Source: Hyposmocoma kahamanoa (taxonomy: Eukaryota > Arthropoda > Insecta > Lepidoptera > Cosmopterigidae). From it: a DNA stretch of 64,000 nucleotides. The DNA is taken from the NCBI RefSeq assembly GCF_003589595.1, contig NW_020654810.1:21380350-21444349 (forward strand), in the 5' to 3' direction. Position 1 is the stretch's first letter, and each line of letters starts with the position of its first letter. The position numbers and the translations under genes were made by a program. A model generated the notes under the pieces. It had not been told where the DNA came from and made no database searches. It saw nothing but the letters and a program-made list of their open reading frames with translations. Below, one piece after another: positions 10,712 to 20,887 of this stretch.

Positions 10712-10890
10712 AAAGGTATGTATGTATGTTACTTGATTTTGATGATTCTTTTTTGTTGGAAAGAGGATACCTCAGATGAAGTGGTCCCATTTAAGTTTGA
10801 AGAAAGTATTTCACCTCTAAGAGTGGCAAACAATATCCCCGAATGACTTTTGAGCACGGTTTTTTAGTACTCTGTATTAAGATTATAACT
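10712..10890 (+). repeat. FamC, short form
   Basis: TATGTATGTATGTTACTTG, TGGAAAGAGGATACCTCAG, CACCTCTAAGAGTGGCAAAC and TTTTTTAGTACTCTGTATTA are present in FamC order. The AACCGACTT start is lost. Confidence 0.7.
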
Positions 10891-11845
10891 ACTTCAGTAT
10901 GATATGTATGTCACATTCCTATCCTCCTTTTCGCGCCACGATTTAAAAATGGAGTAGATTCCAAACAAAAAATTCGAACATGTTTTCAGCCCACTCAACC
11001 ATTAACACAAACTACATACATAGGTGTGAAATTCTATTTTTTTTAACTTAGCTTTTACCAAAATCCAAACGCACCTGAATGAATTCAAACAATAAATTTC
11101 CGAACGCATTCATGCACGTATAAAAAAAACATTTCCGACCAACAAAAAAAAAACAGAAACAAATAAAACCGCTTCCAATCGAATCACATAGGTACACCGG
11201 GCAACAAAGTTATCTGTACAGTCGACCATGGCGTTATCATGTGAAGCAACATGTAACCAAAAAAATAATCTTTTCACTACATACTTTGTATTTTAATTTT
11301 TAAGACCACCTATTTGCTTTTCGTTTAGTTATGCTTCACAAAACCTCCTAGACGTCTAAAGGTAGTTTTTTTAGTTCAGAAGAGCTTCACTTTGTAAAGC
11401 TTCTCACTTCCTAAGAGATACTTATGTATTATGTTCAACATTTGACTTAAAAGCTGGATACAAGAGCCTGGAAGGCTTATTCTTAGCGTCACTTTCTATA
11501 GTTACTTGCAGTAAAGGTTGAATTTTCCCATCTGCTAATGTAAGTTGGTCCACTATACTATAAATCACGGTTGGTGCGAATTAATTCATTTCCTTTCACC
11601 AAGGGGAGATATATCACAACAACTAAAGCAGATTTGGTTCTTACGGTACCGAAATAAGGTTAAAAGTATCCTGTAATGGGTCGGAAACCACCAATTGTAC
11701 GTGACTTCCTTTGCACAGACGGACAATCCTGATTCTTTTACCGAAACATATGAGCAAAATTTCCGACTTAGAAAACTACGTATCTGCCAATCCATTACGT
11801 CTTGTTTTCGTAATCACAAAAATTGAAAATGAAACTATTCAAGTG
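10891..11845. other. No recognised feature
   Basis: AT-rich sequence with A runs near 11100-11160. No family from this window and no supported coding frame. Confidence 0.45.
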
Positions 11846-11849
11846 TTTT

Positions 11850-12350
11850 TTTATTGAATGTCAGGATATTTCACCACTATGATATTCAATATTTTTTTGT
11901 TAAATTACTCCACCAATAGTTTGTATAATTATTAATACAAAGATCGAACACTCTGAAAAAATTCCTTCGATCTGGCTGGATTTGAAACGACGTCTTCTGG
12001 CAAACCGTGTCAGACCCTATGCCAACTGGACGTAGTTAAGCAAAAAGATCCAATCCACAACATTATCAAAAAATGAGTTATATCTACCAAACGGTTCCTA
12101 AAGTCTAACCTCTTAGATCAGCAAAAAAAATCCAACATATAAACATAAATAAATATCTCTGGAGTTACAATGACATTATAAGTTTTGAAAATAAAACAAG
12201 ACTGAGAAACACTTTTAAACTCCAAACTGCCATATCTCGAAAGTGACAGGATGTGCATTGGATGTTTTTTGTTTAACTACGTCCAACTAAGCCACGGGTC
12301 GAACCAGCGGACCTCACGAATTTTTTTATGTGCTTGTTGTCGGATCTTTG
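11850..12350 (-). repeat. SINE-2 copy, split by the 12028 element
   Basis: Left part 11850-12027: ATTCAATATT, AAATTACTCCACC, AATACAAAGATCGAACACTC, CCTTCGATCTGGCTGG (B-box side) and CCGTGTCAGACCCTATGCC. Right part 12285-12350: AACTAAGCCACGGGTCGAAC (A-box side) and the SINE 5' end, which on the minus strand reads TACAAAGATCCGACAACAAG. The two halves join exactly if the insert is removed. Confidence 0.8.
12028..12284. mobile_element. Unclassified TIR element nested in SINE-2
   Basis: 257 bp. Left end GGACGTAGTTAAGCAAAAAG, right end inverted GGACGTAGTTAAACAAAAAA; the match continues through ATCCAATSCACA, giving a TIR of about 32 bp with a few differences. It is flanked by AACT on both sides (12024-12027 and 12285-12288); because of CC at both junctions the duplication could be up to 6 bp. 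There is no open frame. The superfamily is unknown to me, and no second copy occurs in this window. Confidence 0.8.
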
Positions 12351-12450
12351 TACCTGGTATAAGTGCCACCTATGAAACTATTTTTTTTCGAATATAAATC
12401 GCGTAAGTATATTTGTTTTTGCAAATAAACCAACGTCTTTACAGGTACCA

Positions 12451-12820
12451 TTTTTATTATGATATCAAGCCACGGGATGAACAAGTCGTGCGCCTGGAGG
12501 TAAGAGACACGCCTATCCATGACAGTTGCAGTGCCACTCAGAGCTTTAAATGTTAAAGATGTCATTGCCCCCGTCACCCTGAGGCATAAGTTGATAAGTC
12601 ACATGTCTCTGTAATTTCACCAGCACCTTTACCCTTCAAGACCGATAAGCAGTAACGCTGACATTACTGTTTGGCGGCAGAAATAGGTAAGGTGGCAGTA
12701 CTTCCCTGGACGAACTCTTCCACAAAGAACTCTACTGCTACTAACTACATTATTAGTTAGCATGTTTTTGTATGCGTCTTGATCTAATTAAGTTTTTGTA
12801 TAACATGATGGGACACCAGT
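12451..12820 (-). repeat. FamA copy with 5' extension
   Basis: This is a full FamA body followed at 12730-12820 by ATTAGTTAGCATGTTTTTGTATG, GTCTTGATCTAATTAAG and AACATGATGGGACACCAGTC. The same extension occurs at 33990-34080 beside the 34076 copy, so it belongs to a longer FamA form. It contains a GCATG..CATGC inverted repeat. Confidence 0.75.
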
Positions 12821-12821
12821 C

Positions 12822-13274
12822 TTTTTAACCGACTTCAAAAAAAGGAAGAGATTCTCAATTCGGCTGTATGTTTTTTTTTTGTATTTATGTTACGCGATAA
12901 CTTCGGTATTTGTGAACCGATTTTCATGATTCTTTTTTTGTTGGAAAGAGGGTACCTCCATAGTGATCCCATTTCATTTTGAAGAAAATCATCCACCTCT
13001 AAGGGTGGCTGATCACGCATGAACATTCATTTTCATAAATTGCGCCTAAATTTTACTCAAGGAGCAATTATTTTAATGGTTGGTTTTGCTATTCTCCAAT
13101 TCAAGGCGTTTTTCTCTCTCAATATACTTTTAGTAGTGAGAACCGATTTTTATTATTTTTATGTCAAGTCCTGTATAGTGGCCAACTAGGGGATATTTCA
13201 ATAAAACTTGGCAAATAGATGTAATTCCACGTACTTTTGAGGTCGGTTTCTTTTAGTACTCTGTACTGAGATTA
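12822..13274 (+). repeat. FamC, full-length form
   Basis: It starts TTTTTAACCGACTTCAAAAA, then TATGTTACGCGATAACTTCG, TGGTTGGTTTTGCTATTC, AGTGAGAACCGATTTTTATT, AACTAGGGGATATTTCAATA, and ends TTTAGTACTCTGTACTGAGA. It is about 450 bp. The start AACCGACTTCAAA and the inverted near-end AACCGACCTCAAA are imperfect inverted repeats, which hints at a DNA-type element. I recall this sequence as common in Lepidoptera, but I do not know an agreed class. Confidence 0.8.
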
Positions 13275-13334
13275 TTTGTCTGTTATTTTTACTCCACGTA
13301 TATTATATTTTTATTTAAATTAAAGTAATATGAG

Positions 13335-13375
13335 CAATTACTGCTTAGTGGCAGAAATAAGTAAGTAAATAAATA
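13335..13375 (-). repeat. FamA fragment
   Basis: Only ATTACTGCTTAGTGGCAGAA and TAAGTAAGTAAAT match the FamA 5' region, minus strand. Confidence 0.4.
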
Positions 13376-13691
13376 CCATGGTCACGGCTAACTCATAATT
13401 TGAAACGTTTTAGTTTGTTTAAAAAATCAAATATATGAGATTTAGATCTGATAAAATAATTGACTTTTTCAAATACAAGGGCGACAATCTAAAAACTCCA
13501 TAATTCAAATCATTCAATCAAATCATTCAAAAACGATATTTTTATTGCAAAATGTATTCAGTATTAATTTATTAGCGAACGTGTAAGTATACATTACATG
13601 CGCTCTGTAAGGGCTGTAGCTGAGACTTAGAAATAGAAGCAAGCGAGGTAATAAACAAAAATAAAATAATAAATTAAACAATAAAAGTTCT

Positions 13692-13701
13692 NNNNNNNNN
13701 N
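13692..13701. other. Assembly gap (10 N) with duplicated flanks
   Basis: The 47 bases before the gap (13645-13691) are identical to the 47 bases after it (13702-13748). This is the usual mark of two contig ends that overlap but were not merged. The true sequence probably has one copy and no gap. Confidence 0.9.
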
Positions 13702-13843
13702 GAGGTAATAAACAAAAATAAAATAATAAATTAAACAATAAAAGTTCTAAATAACAAAATATTTTTATAATGGACGTAATAACATTGCCAATCAAATAAC
13801 GAATCTATATACTAATTGTTATAATTGTAGACCTAATATAAAG

Positions 13844-14020
13844 ATCTGCAGCCGTATTGGCAGAATCATAATATGATTAATTGACAATTTATATAACGCA
13901 CTTCATACAACACTGTCGAATAGATGAATTGTGTGTTTTATTTTGTTTGAAAATTCATAAAATTAATTGTCAATTGACCATATTATGACTGCCAATACGG
14001 TCGTTTTAGCCCTGCAGATT
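13844..14020. mobile_element. MITE with CTGCAG..CCGTATTGGCAG ends
   Basis: The left arm has ATCTGCAG then CCGTATTGGCAG, TCATAATATG and AATTGACAATT. The right arm repeats these in inverse (AATTGTCAATTGACC, CATATTATGACTGCC, AATACGGTCGTTTTAGCCC, TGCAGATTT). The left arm lacks the GGCTAAAACGA block, so it has a deletion. There is no coding capacity and I could not fix a target duplication. Confidence 0.7.
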
Positions 14021-14550
14021 TATTTTCCGTGATTTGTTTTACCACATTAGTTACTTCAATGCATTATGTTTCGGTAATTGTCTAAAAGCTAACAATGATT
14101 CAAAATTTTGTTATTTTTACTATTTTCATCATTATTTGTTAATCAAGAAAACCATGCGATGTCCGCTATTCCATCTCAGATATCTGGTGTTAAACAAATA
14201 ACATCAATTTGTCCCTCGACGTATATTTTGATGTCTTCATCGAGCAGATTGCACGTATTGTACAGTTCTCCGGTTTCGTCCGTCACTCGCAAAAGCCTGA
14301 TTTACGACCTACCAACTTTATAGAGCGAATTTACTAGAGTTGAGACGTGCATCTATGTTACATCCTTATGAATCTAAATAATATTATTATTTGTTCTGCG
14401 TTAGTATTGGGCGTATTGTGTTTTAACTTGCCAAGTGTAAAAACAGTGATAGCGTAAATATTTTAAAATTTTCACGTTGTGCTATGTCGGAACAATAGGC
14501 AGTTGTGAAAACTACTATTAAATTGTTTCACGGTATTTATCCCCTTTTTT
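14021..14550. other. No recognised feature
   Basis: A 71-codon frame at 14108-14323 has no family resemblance. No repeats are recognised. Confidence 0.4.
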
Positions 14551-14758
14551 GTAGTTTTTTTTTATAATATCTAGTGACGGGACGAACAAATCGTGGTGGT
14601 AAGCGACACGCCTATCCATAACAGTTGCAGTGCCATTCAGAGCTTTAAATCGCAAAGATCTTAGTGACACTGCCACGACGCCCGTCACCCTAAGACTAGT
14701 TGACAAGTCCCATGTGCCTGTAATGTCACCAGCAATCTTACCAAAACCGAAACGCTTA
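14551..14758 (-). repeat. FamA copy, 5' end missing
   Basis: From TTTATAATATCTAGTGACGG to CACCAGCAATCTTACC and AAAACCGAAACGC; the first 100 bp of the family are absent. Confidence 0.75.
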
Positions 14759-14759
14759 G

Positions 14760-16640
14760 ACGCAAACTGGACAAAGCATTGGGTAGTATATGGGTTGATG
14801 ATTACGAGGTATAATAATACAATAATAATGAGTATAACAAGACCTAATTATGTAATGATTGTATACAATAGTCTTTCTACGAATAAGTAAAATTTTCAAG
14901 CAGAACCAATATTTTAATGTATATTTTGATAACAAACGCAATTTTTTTTAAATAAATTTTAACCCAATTAACAGGGTTAGCAAATGTTCCACCATACAGC
15001 CTCTTCATGATATTTAGACGAAAGCTAATAAACGTTACAAAACAAAAACCAAATACATAGAATGGAATTGGCCCAGTACCGCTTAGATTTTAACCAATAT
15101 TTTTTTTAATAAAAATTTAAGGCCCAGTTACAAGATTTTTAGGTCAATTTAAGCAATCAGGAGGCAGAATAGCGTTTGAGTAGTGTCCTGATCGATATTT
15201 TAATTAGCAAAAAACAGACGTTCATTCTTGAAACTCATTATAGCTCTGTGTACAGTACCTTAAAAATTTTCCGGCTCAGTGGCTAGTAACATAGACAATA
15301 GAATTTTCATTCAGAACTAAAAAGAGCGCCTCTAAAATATGGTAGATATTATAATTTTTGACAGATTAAAGTACATGAGCAGAAAAATAAAAAATATACG
15401 TCGATTTTTAAATAGGCTCGCTCTACGTGGCCTTGTGGCGTGCTAGCATCACAAGAAATAAAAAAAGAAAAAGAAGTTCTTCCAATATTGTAAATAGGGA
15501 AGCATTATTGCGAGACCAAATAACCAATAGATTTTTCTTTTCTGCATAATATTAGAATACTTAACTTATACATGTTTGCGCGTACGAAATCACAGGCATA
15601 GCTAGTGATATCATAAGAAACTAGATTGTTACTGGCACACCTCTATTCTCTTAAACGAGACCAATAAAAAGTTACGCAATAAACGTGTGGATTGGTCCAT
15701 ATTTTTTATTGTTCCACTGATATACATATTATTGCCAGGAATTTAACTGGGTCAAAGGGGGAAATATGGGTAGTCTGTTTTGCCCAGGTGGGAATGAGAA
15801 TAGGAATATGTTTGTAGGTTTGTATGAATGGCAAATTTGGTGTTTAGGTTGTGGCTAAGGTATTATAAAAGAGTACCGACAAGTTGGATAGCTTTGAATT
15901 TCTTTGTAACTATGAATAAAATGTAATATAATGTAATGTATGTATAAAATTGGTTTGAAGATTTCTCAAAAAACTTGAAGTCAAATACATTGATAACTAC
16001 GTGAAATGAAAAAACCGAACATTCTAGGTGTTAAATGTGATATCGCATTGACAGTTATCAAAGTTTTTCAAAGTTACGCGCCATTTTCCGTTCGTGGGGT
16101 TCCATGATTGAAAAGCATGTTTTTTTATTTTCTATTTGTACGTTTGTATTAATGGGTGATGATGGTATCCTCAAGTAAATTATAAATAGTTCGCAAGAGA
16201 AATTTGTTTAGTTTGAAAGATCTATGTTTTTTTAATTCAATATACAAGTATAATCTTATCAAAGTCAGTTAAATTGTCGATGGAGAAGGATTGTCGCTGT
16301 TCAAAAATATCCAAAAGTAGGGTTACTTTAAACAGTCCCTCAAGCGCAATTTTGTAAATTATTTATTAAAATTAATTCAAATTTGGGTATGACATTCAAA
16401 TGAAATTCAAATTTCGACCAATACATTTTTGTTTCAATATCAATCAATCAATATCCTATGAAAAGTGTTCAATGTTACCAACTTGACTGTGTACTATTCA
16501 ATGGAATATAGTTATTCTATTATCATAAGCCTTTCTTTATGAGCTTCATGTACCTTTTACTAGGCATCGCCTTATCGTTCTACACTGCTGTCATCCTTGT
16601 GGATATCATTTCACTGCTGGTCAATTGTGAATGATGGTCA
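14760..16640. other. No recognised feature
   Basis: About 1.9 kb of AT-rich sequence in which I see neither a repeat family from this window nor a coding exon. Confidence 0.4.
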
Positions 16641-16649
16641 CGGTGGCCA

Positions 16650-16765
16650 AACGGTTTAGAATAGAATAGTAAGAATAGAAACCTTTTATTGCAACGCCAT
16701 ATAACAAGAAATACAAAAAAGCAATTTGAATGAAGAAAAAGAAATAAGTACAAAAAATAAAATAA
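16650..16765 (-). repeat. LINE 3' end with pentamer-like tail
   Basis: The minus strand reads TATGGCGTTGCAATAAAAGG, then TTTCTATTCTTACTATTCTA. An AATAAA-type end followed by short (TATTC)-like repeats is the pattern of several insect LINE tails, seen again at 36850, 46573 and 63322. No coding part is recognised. Confidence 0.45.
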
Positions 16766-17575
16766 GTAACACAAAAAACAGCAAAGCTGACATTTGAACC
16801 AAACAACTAATTTTACTGAATTAATACTGTACTGACATATGACGATGGTTTTCAATTTAACTTTCCGGTTTACATTGTAACTTGTCGATAGGTCCAATTT
16901 GTGAAACGAACTATTATTCTAAATACCATAATATTTCTGAATATTCTGATCTGGGTGTTCTAGGTTATACCCCGCGGTGAATTCCATTCGATTATTAATA
17001 TTAATTGTGCGAGTCACGTTTCTGTGGGTGAGACCCTCATGAGTTTTTTTGATTCGCTATAGCGAATGGTTTATATGTTTGGACAAGTTAATCCTAAAAG
17101 TTTGCCATGTAAACATTTTACGCGACCACCGTTGATATGAACACTTAAAACTTGGTGATGGAATATTATATAATTTACTTTCCTTAAAAAAGTGGACATA
17201 TCTGTAAATAATACAATTGTATGATGGTTATTAAAATCAACGAATATAGCTCTCGATAAAACAAAACAACTACACACGCTAAACTTCACTTATAATCTAT
17301 ACAAAACACCCCTCTACTTTCTATTGCAAGCTTTTCAATCGCTTTTCCAATCTTGCAAAAAATTCTCTATCGTTCTATGATAACAAGTATTCGTACTGCG
17401 AAAGCAAAACCTTTGTGCAATAAATCAATCTCTATGAAGCCGAAACCGAAATATGAAATACCGAACAAGTCGATGGACACTAAAAGGATTGTGAAAAATA
17501 TGATTTTGTGGATGAAAACGCGGAGTACATTAGTCTAAGCTGAATATCACTGAGCCGGAAAGGTCCTTTCAACAC

Positions 17576-17631
17576 TTCATCATCATCAACCCATTTGTAT
17601 GTCCCACTGCTGGTACGGGTTTAGGCAATAG
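17576..17631 (-). repeat. SINE-3, first part of a split copy
   Basis: ATCATCATCAACCCATTTG, GTCCCACTGCTGGTACGGG and TTTAGGCAATAG match the tail side of SINE-3. The copy resumes at 18516 with GGCAATAGTCCGCCACC. Confidence 0.75.
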
Positions 17632-18515
17632 CATAAAACAAAAAATAGAGAACGTTAATATATAACATCATTTTACGTTACTATTTATAATGGTCGTGAG
17701 TTGTGCTGTGTACGGCTGTTTAGCCTCATTTTCTTCAAAAAAAAAAACTTATGTCTAAGGGTCGTATTCTAGAACTCTACTCAAAGCTCAAGTCAGGATT
17801 GCAATTGAAACACAAGCACTGGAAAAACGACCCTAATGGCAGGGACTTGAGTATGATTTCGAGTGCTTTAAACCATACTCAAATCCTGACTTGAGCATTG
17901 AATAGAGTTCTAGAATACGACCCTAAGACTCATTCAGTTGTTGGTTTCTTCATTTATTTAGTGCAGAGTAATATATGTATAAAAAATATAGATTTATCAT
18001 ATCAATATAATGAGACGCCATAACTTCGTGAGCTAGTAGGGTTCTCGAATTTTCAATTCGTATTGCCGATAAATGGTTACGTAGGTAGTGAATATACCTA
18101 GTTATTAACTAGTTAATGATGATAAACTTGGACACGCAATTTCAAATACTTTGGTTACCTTATTTAAAAGTAACATGTCGAAAATATAACATTATAAGTG
18201 CTTTTCATATATTTTTGAAAAAAAATCTTCAATATTTCTAGTTAGTGAATTAATGAAAAATATAATATTGTATCGATTTAAATACCTAATAGACATGTGT
18301 AATTATTAGGATTCTCTTAATAGAATTATAAATAACAGATTCGGGTTAGAATTTTCGTTATGTTGCCGCTCTGAACACGTAACGTAATAATGCGGGAAAG
18401 TGATGGGTAACCCTGAACATCACGGACACAATTGCGCGTGTGCAGATATCGCCTCGCTGTATGTAGTAGTAGTAGGTAAATAATTTTCGACTGTTGTATG
18501 GAGTGTCCGGGGTGT
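17632..18515. mobile_element. 884-bp insertion in SINE-3, class unknown
   Basis: The segment separates two complementary halves of one SINE-3 copy. It is flanked by an exact 8-bp direct repeat, GGCAATAG (17624-17631 and 18516-18523). The ends (CATAAAACAAAAAATAG.. and ..GAGTGTCCGGGGTGT) do not form a visible inverted repeat, and neither end has a poly(A). A Tourist-like MITE (17759-17923) sits inside it. An 8-bp duplication would suit hAT or P, but without TIRs the class is open. Confidence 0.65.
17759..17923. mobile_element. MITE-E, PIF/Harbinger (Tourist)-like
   Basis: The TIRs start GGGTCGTATTCTAGAACTCT and extend to GCTCAAGTCAGGATT, about 42 bp with two mismatches. The flanking direct repeat is TAA (17756-17758 and 17924-17926). 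A 3-bp TWA-type duplication with GGG..CCC ends fits PIF/Harbinger. Related copies lie at 23301-23475 and 52394-52467. Confidence 0.8.
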
Positions 18516-18722
18516 GGCAATAGTCCGCCACCTTAGCGAAATGGGAGTCTGGGGAATTTACACGTTGTGAACATTCTTGGACGTTCAGGTTTCATCACGA
18601 TGTTTTCATTTACCGAAAAGCTCATGGTAAATTTCGCACATCAATTCCGAAAACTCAGAGACGCGCGCTCGAAATCGAACCCACGATCTCTGCTTGAGAG
18701 GCAGTAGGTAACTTTGGAATTA
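18516..18722 (-). repeat. SINE-3, second part of the split copy
   Basis: GGCAATAGTCCGCCACC, GGTTTCATCACGATGTTTTC, CCGAAAAGCTCATGGTAAAT and, at the tRNA-like head, CGAACCCACGATCTCTGCTT. On the minus strand the head has a B-box-like GTGGGTTCGATTTCG. Confidence 0.75.
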
Positions 18723-18818
18723 CATTTTCAATAATCAAGTAGGATTAGATTGAAAAGCGCTGAAATAATAGGGAAAAAATGAGAAGTAAACAAAAAGGGA
18801 AGTAGGAAATGTTATTTT

Positions 18819-18984
18819 TTTATAATACCATGTAACGGGATGAACAAGTCGTCGCCTGGTGGTAAGCGACACGCTTGTCTATAGCAGTTCCAGTGGTACT
18901 CTGAGCTTTAAATCGCAAAGATTTGAGGGGCCACGGCCACTGCACCCTTACCCTTCAAAACCGGAACACAGTTATGCTCACAGT
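18819..18984 (-). repeat. FamA copy, 3' part, split by SINE-1
   Basis: From TATAATACCATGTAACGGG to CCGGAACACAGTTATGCTC. It resumes at 19220 with ACTGCTTGGCAGCAAAAAAT. ACAGT at 18980-18984 is repeated at 19215-19219. Confidence 0.8.
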
Positions 18985-19214
18985 CAACTGCCTCCGTGGC
19001 CGAACGGTTACCATGCCGGACTGCCACGCAGAGGTCCCAGGTTCGATTCCCGGGTCGGGAGAAATGTTTGTATGGCCTACATTTATTTCTCTCGTGAGTT
19101 TGGGTGTAATTTGTGGTTGTCTATATGTGTGTCCATGGCACCCGCGACACAGGGTTTCCCCAGTGCGGGGCTATGTTGAGTGTGTGCGTTATTATTATTA
19201 TTATTATTATTATT
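18985..19214 (+). repeat. SINE-1, best copy, nested in FamA
   Basis: tRNA-like head with A box TGGCCGAACGG (18997-19007) and a perfect B box GGTTCGATTCC (19040-19050). It is followed by the body ATTTATTTCTCTCGTGAG, TGTAATTTGTGGTTGTC, CACAGGGTTTCC and a (TTA)n tail at 19191-19214. It is flanked by ACAGT on both sides, so it was inserted into FamA. The tRNA-like part is not a working tRNA gene: it lies at the head of a dispersed repeat and its body runs on past the T arm. Other copies: 4971-5172, 38757-38807, 39384-39535, 41538-41722. Confidence 0.85.
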
Positions 19215-19298
19215 ACAGTACTGCTTGGCAGCAAAAAATACGTAAAGTGACGTTTCCTGGACGAACTCTTTCACAAGGAGCTCTACTGCTACTAAATA
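19215..19298 (-). repeat. FamA copy, 5' part after SINE-1
   Basis: ACTGCTTGGCAGCAAAAAAT, CCTGGACGAACTCTTTCAC and AAGGAGCTCTACTGCTACT complete the FamA copy begun at 18819. Confidence 0.8.
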
Positions 19299-19974
19299 TA
19301 ATAACATATGGTAATTTTAAATAGAAAACTATCGTGAGATTCGGACATGTTAACTAAATTAACGCATAAGTTAACTGAATTAACGTATAACACATGTGTT
19401 AAGTCGAAATTTTTGCTCAACATGTTTTGAACCAGTCCGTGGTTCTTAATCAATTCATGATTAACCATGGAAACCGTCTGTGCGTGTCTCGGAACAAAAT
19501 CAACGACATTCATAATGATAATACCAAAAACGTTCATAAATATAACACATTGAATTTAATATCAGACAATAGGGTGTGATTTAAAACGGTTGATAGCTCA
19601 GCAAAATGGCGGAGTGTTTTACAGTACCGCTGATATTCTCATATACAAAAAGAATTAGTAAACACGTTATTCCAGTCATAAGATTTCTGCTACTATGGTT
19701 GTGTTCTCGAAGTAATATAACAATCTATTCTGCGAATAGGTCTGTGTATGGTAAACGGCACAAACTGCGGGCACATTCATTTCTTATCTGCCGAGATAGT
19801 TCCATAGATTTACGGTCACCGGCTCACGGACACTCGTAACTCTGCCCACACGAGGGGTCTGTCGTCGATTTTTTCGATGAAAACGCAGAAAAGTCTCTAG
19901 TGACTAATATATGGGACAAAAAATCTTTTTGCTACCATGTTTTCACTTTTAACTATCATCACTTTTTAATATTA
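19299..19974. other. No recognised feature
   Basis: No supported gene. GTTAACTAAATTAACGC and GTTAACTGAATTAACG near 19350-19385 are two local repeats. The 77-codon frame at 19606-19839 has no family resemblance. Confidence 0.4.
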
Positions 19975-19984
19975 GAGTAGAAAT

Positions 19985-20225
19985 AAAATTTAGAAAAGAA
20001 TTATTAAGACAAAGTTCGAACACAAAGAAAAACTCCTTCGATCGTACCACATTGGAGCTCAGCCACGGTGTGGAAAAGTCATTGGTTCACTTCCTGCCGG
20101 ATCGAAATAAGATTTCTTTGTATTCAATGTTTGTATTAATAATTATAACAATCTAGTAGAGTAATGTCACTAAAAATAACTTGTGTATCATGGTAATAAA
20201 ATAACATGATATTCAATCAACTTAA
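19985..20225. repeat. SINE-2-related foldback
   Basis: The left arm (TTATTAAGACAAAGTTCGAAC, CTCCTTCGATCG) and right arm (CCGGATCGAAATAAG, TTGTATTAATAATTATAAC, TGATATTCAATC) are the SINE-2 body in opposite orientations. A short centre contains GCTCAGCCACGG. Similar foldbacks occur at 28990, 35848, 46869 and 62975. Confidence 0.6.
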
Positions 20226-20377
20226 TATTTAGAATTCAATTTAATCTTTTCAAGCTCAATAGCAACAAAAAAGGGAAAGATACAATTAAAATATGAAAAG
20301 AATAAAAGTAACCTACAACTGAAATATATTTCGAGATAAAAATGTAAACAACAAAGAAAAATGCAAAGACTTTATAA

Positions 20378-20809
20378 TTACGGGAAGGGTAAAGAGGCAA
20401 CTGAAACATTTGAGTGCACCTGACGAATGACGGGAAGCAAATAACCCAAATTGATTTGACATAGCCCGATAGATTCCAGACAGAGCCTACATAGCTGTTC
20501 TGTTACATGAACTATGTGTCCAGTTGAACACAGCAGGACATTCGTCTTAACGTAAGCTGCGGTTTCGACACGGTATGTGCAAATACGCATGTTTGCGGAA
20601 GCGAGAATTTGCACGTGCACCCCACTGTATGTTTTGTGACATACAACAATGGCGTTTGGTGAACATACTGCAATATGTTGGAGCTGATAGTGCAGTGTGC
20701 GAATATAGTATATCTGACGAGGCGACAACTTATGCGTCGCCCATACTGTGCTTTCATGCTTTGTTGTTGTTCCGCGAATGGGAAACAAAATTGAAGCAAT
20801 TGACTGCAC
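20378..20809 (-). CDS. Unassigned ORF, 143 codons
   Basis: This is the longest open frame outside the R1-type element. Its translation starts MQSIASILFPIRG and has a cysteine-containing stretch near residues 93-117 (..LLCSTGHIV..LCRLCLESIGLC). I recognise no family, signal peptide or membrane segment. The same interval has other overlapping frames and local inverted repeats (for example GCGACGCATAAGTTGTCGCC), so it may be part of a repeat element. It is listed as a candidate only. Confidence 0.15.
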   Translation of the reverse strand: MQSIASILFPIRGTTTKHESTVWATHKLSPRQIYYIRTLHYQLQHIAVCSPNAIVVCHKTYSGVHVQILASANMRICTYRVETAAYVKTNVLLCSTGHIVHVTEQLCRLCLESIGLCQINLGYLLPVIRQVHSNVSVASLPFP

Positions 20810-20847
20810 TACTTGCCGTATTTATTTGGGAAATCATTGGTAATGTT

Positions 20848-20887
20848 AGAATATAGTAAGATATTTATGTACATCTTACTATATTCT
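20848..20887. repeat. Perfect 15-bp hairpin
   Basis: AGAATATAGTAAGAT and its exact inverse ATCTTACTATATTCT are separated by a 10-base loop. It is too short for a typical insect miRNA precursor. It may be the collapsed ends of a small TIR element. Confidence 0.7.

Noticed and set aside
18985..19060. Functional tRNA gene
   Set aside because: The tRNA-like part has pol III boxes but continues into a repeated body and tail, and occurs in several copies. It is a SINE head.
20848..20887. miRNA gene
   Set aside because: Stem of only 15 bp; no longer imperfect stem can be drawn around it.
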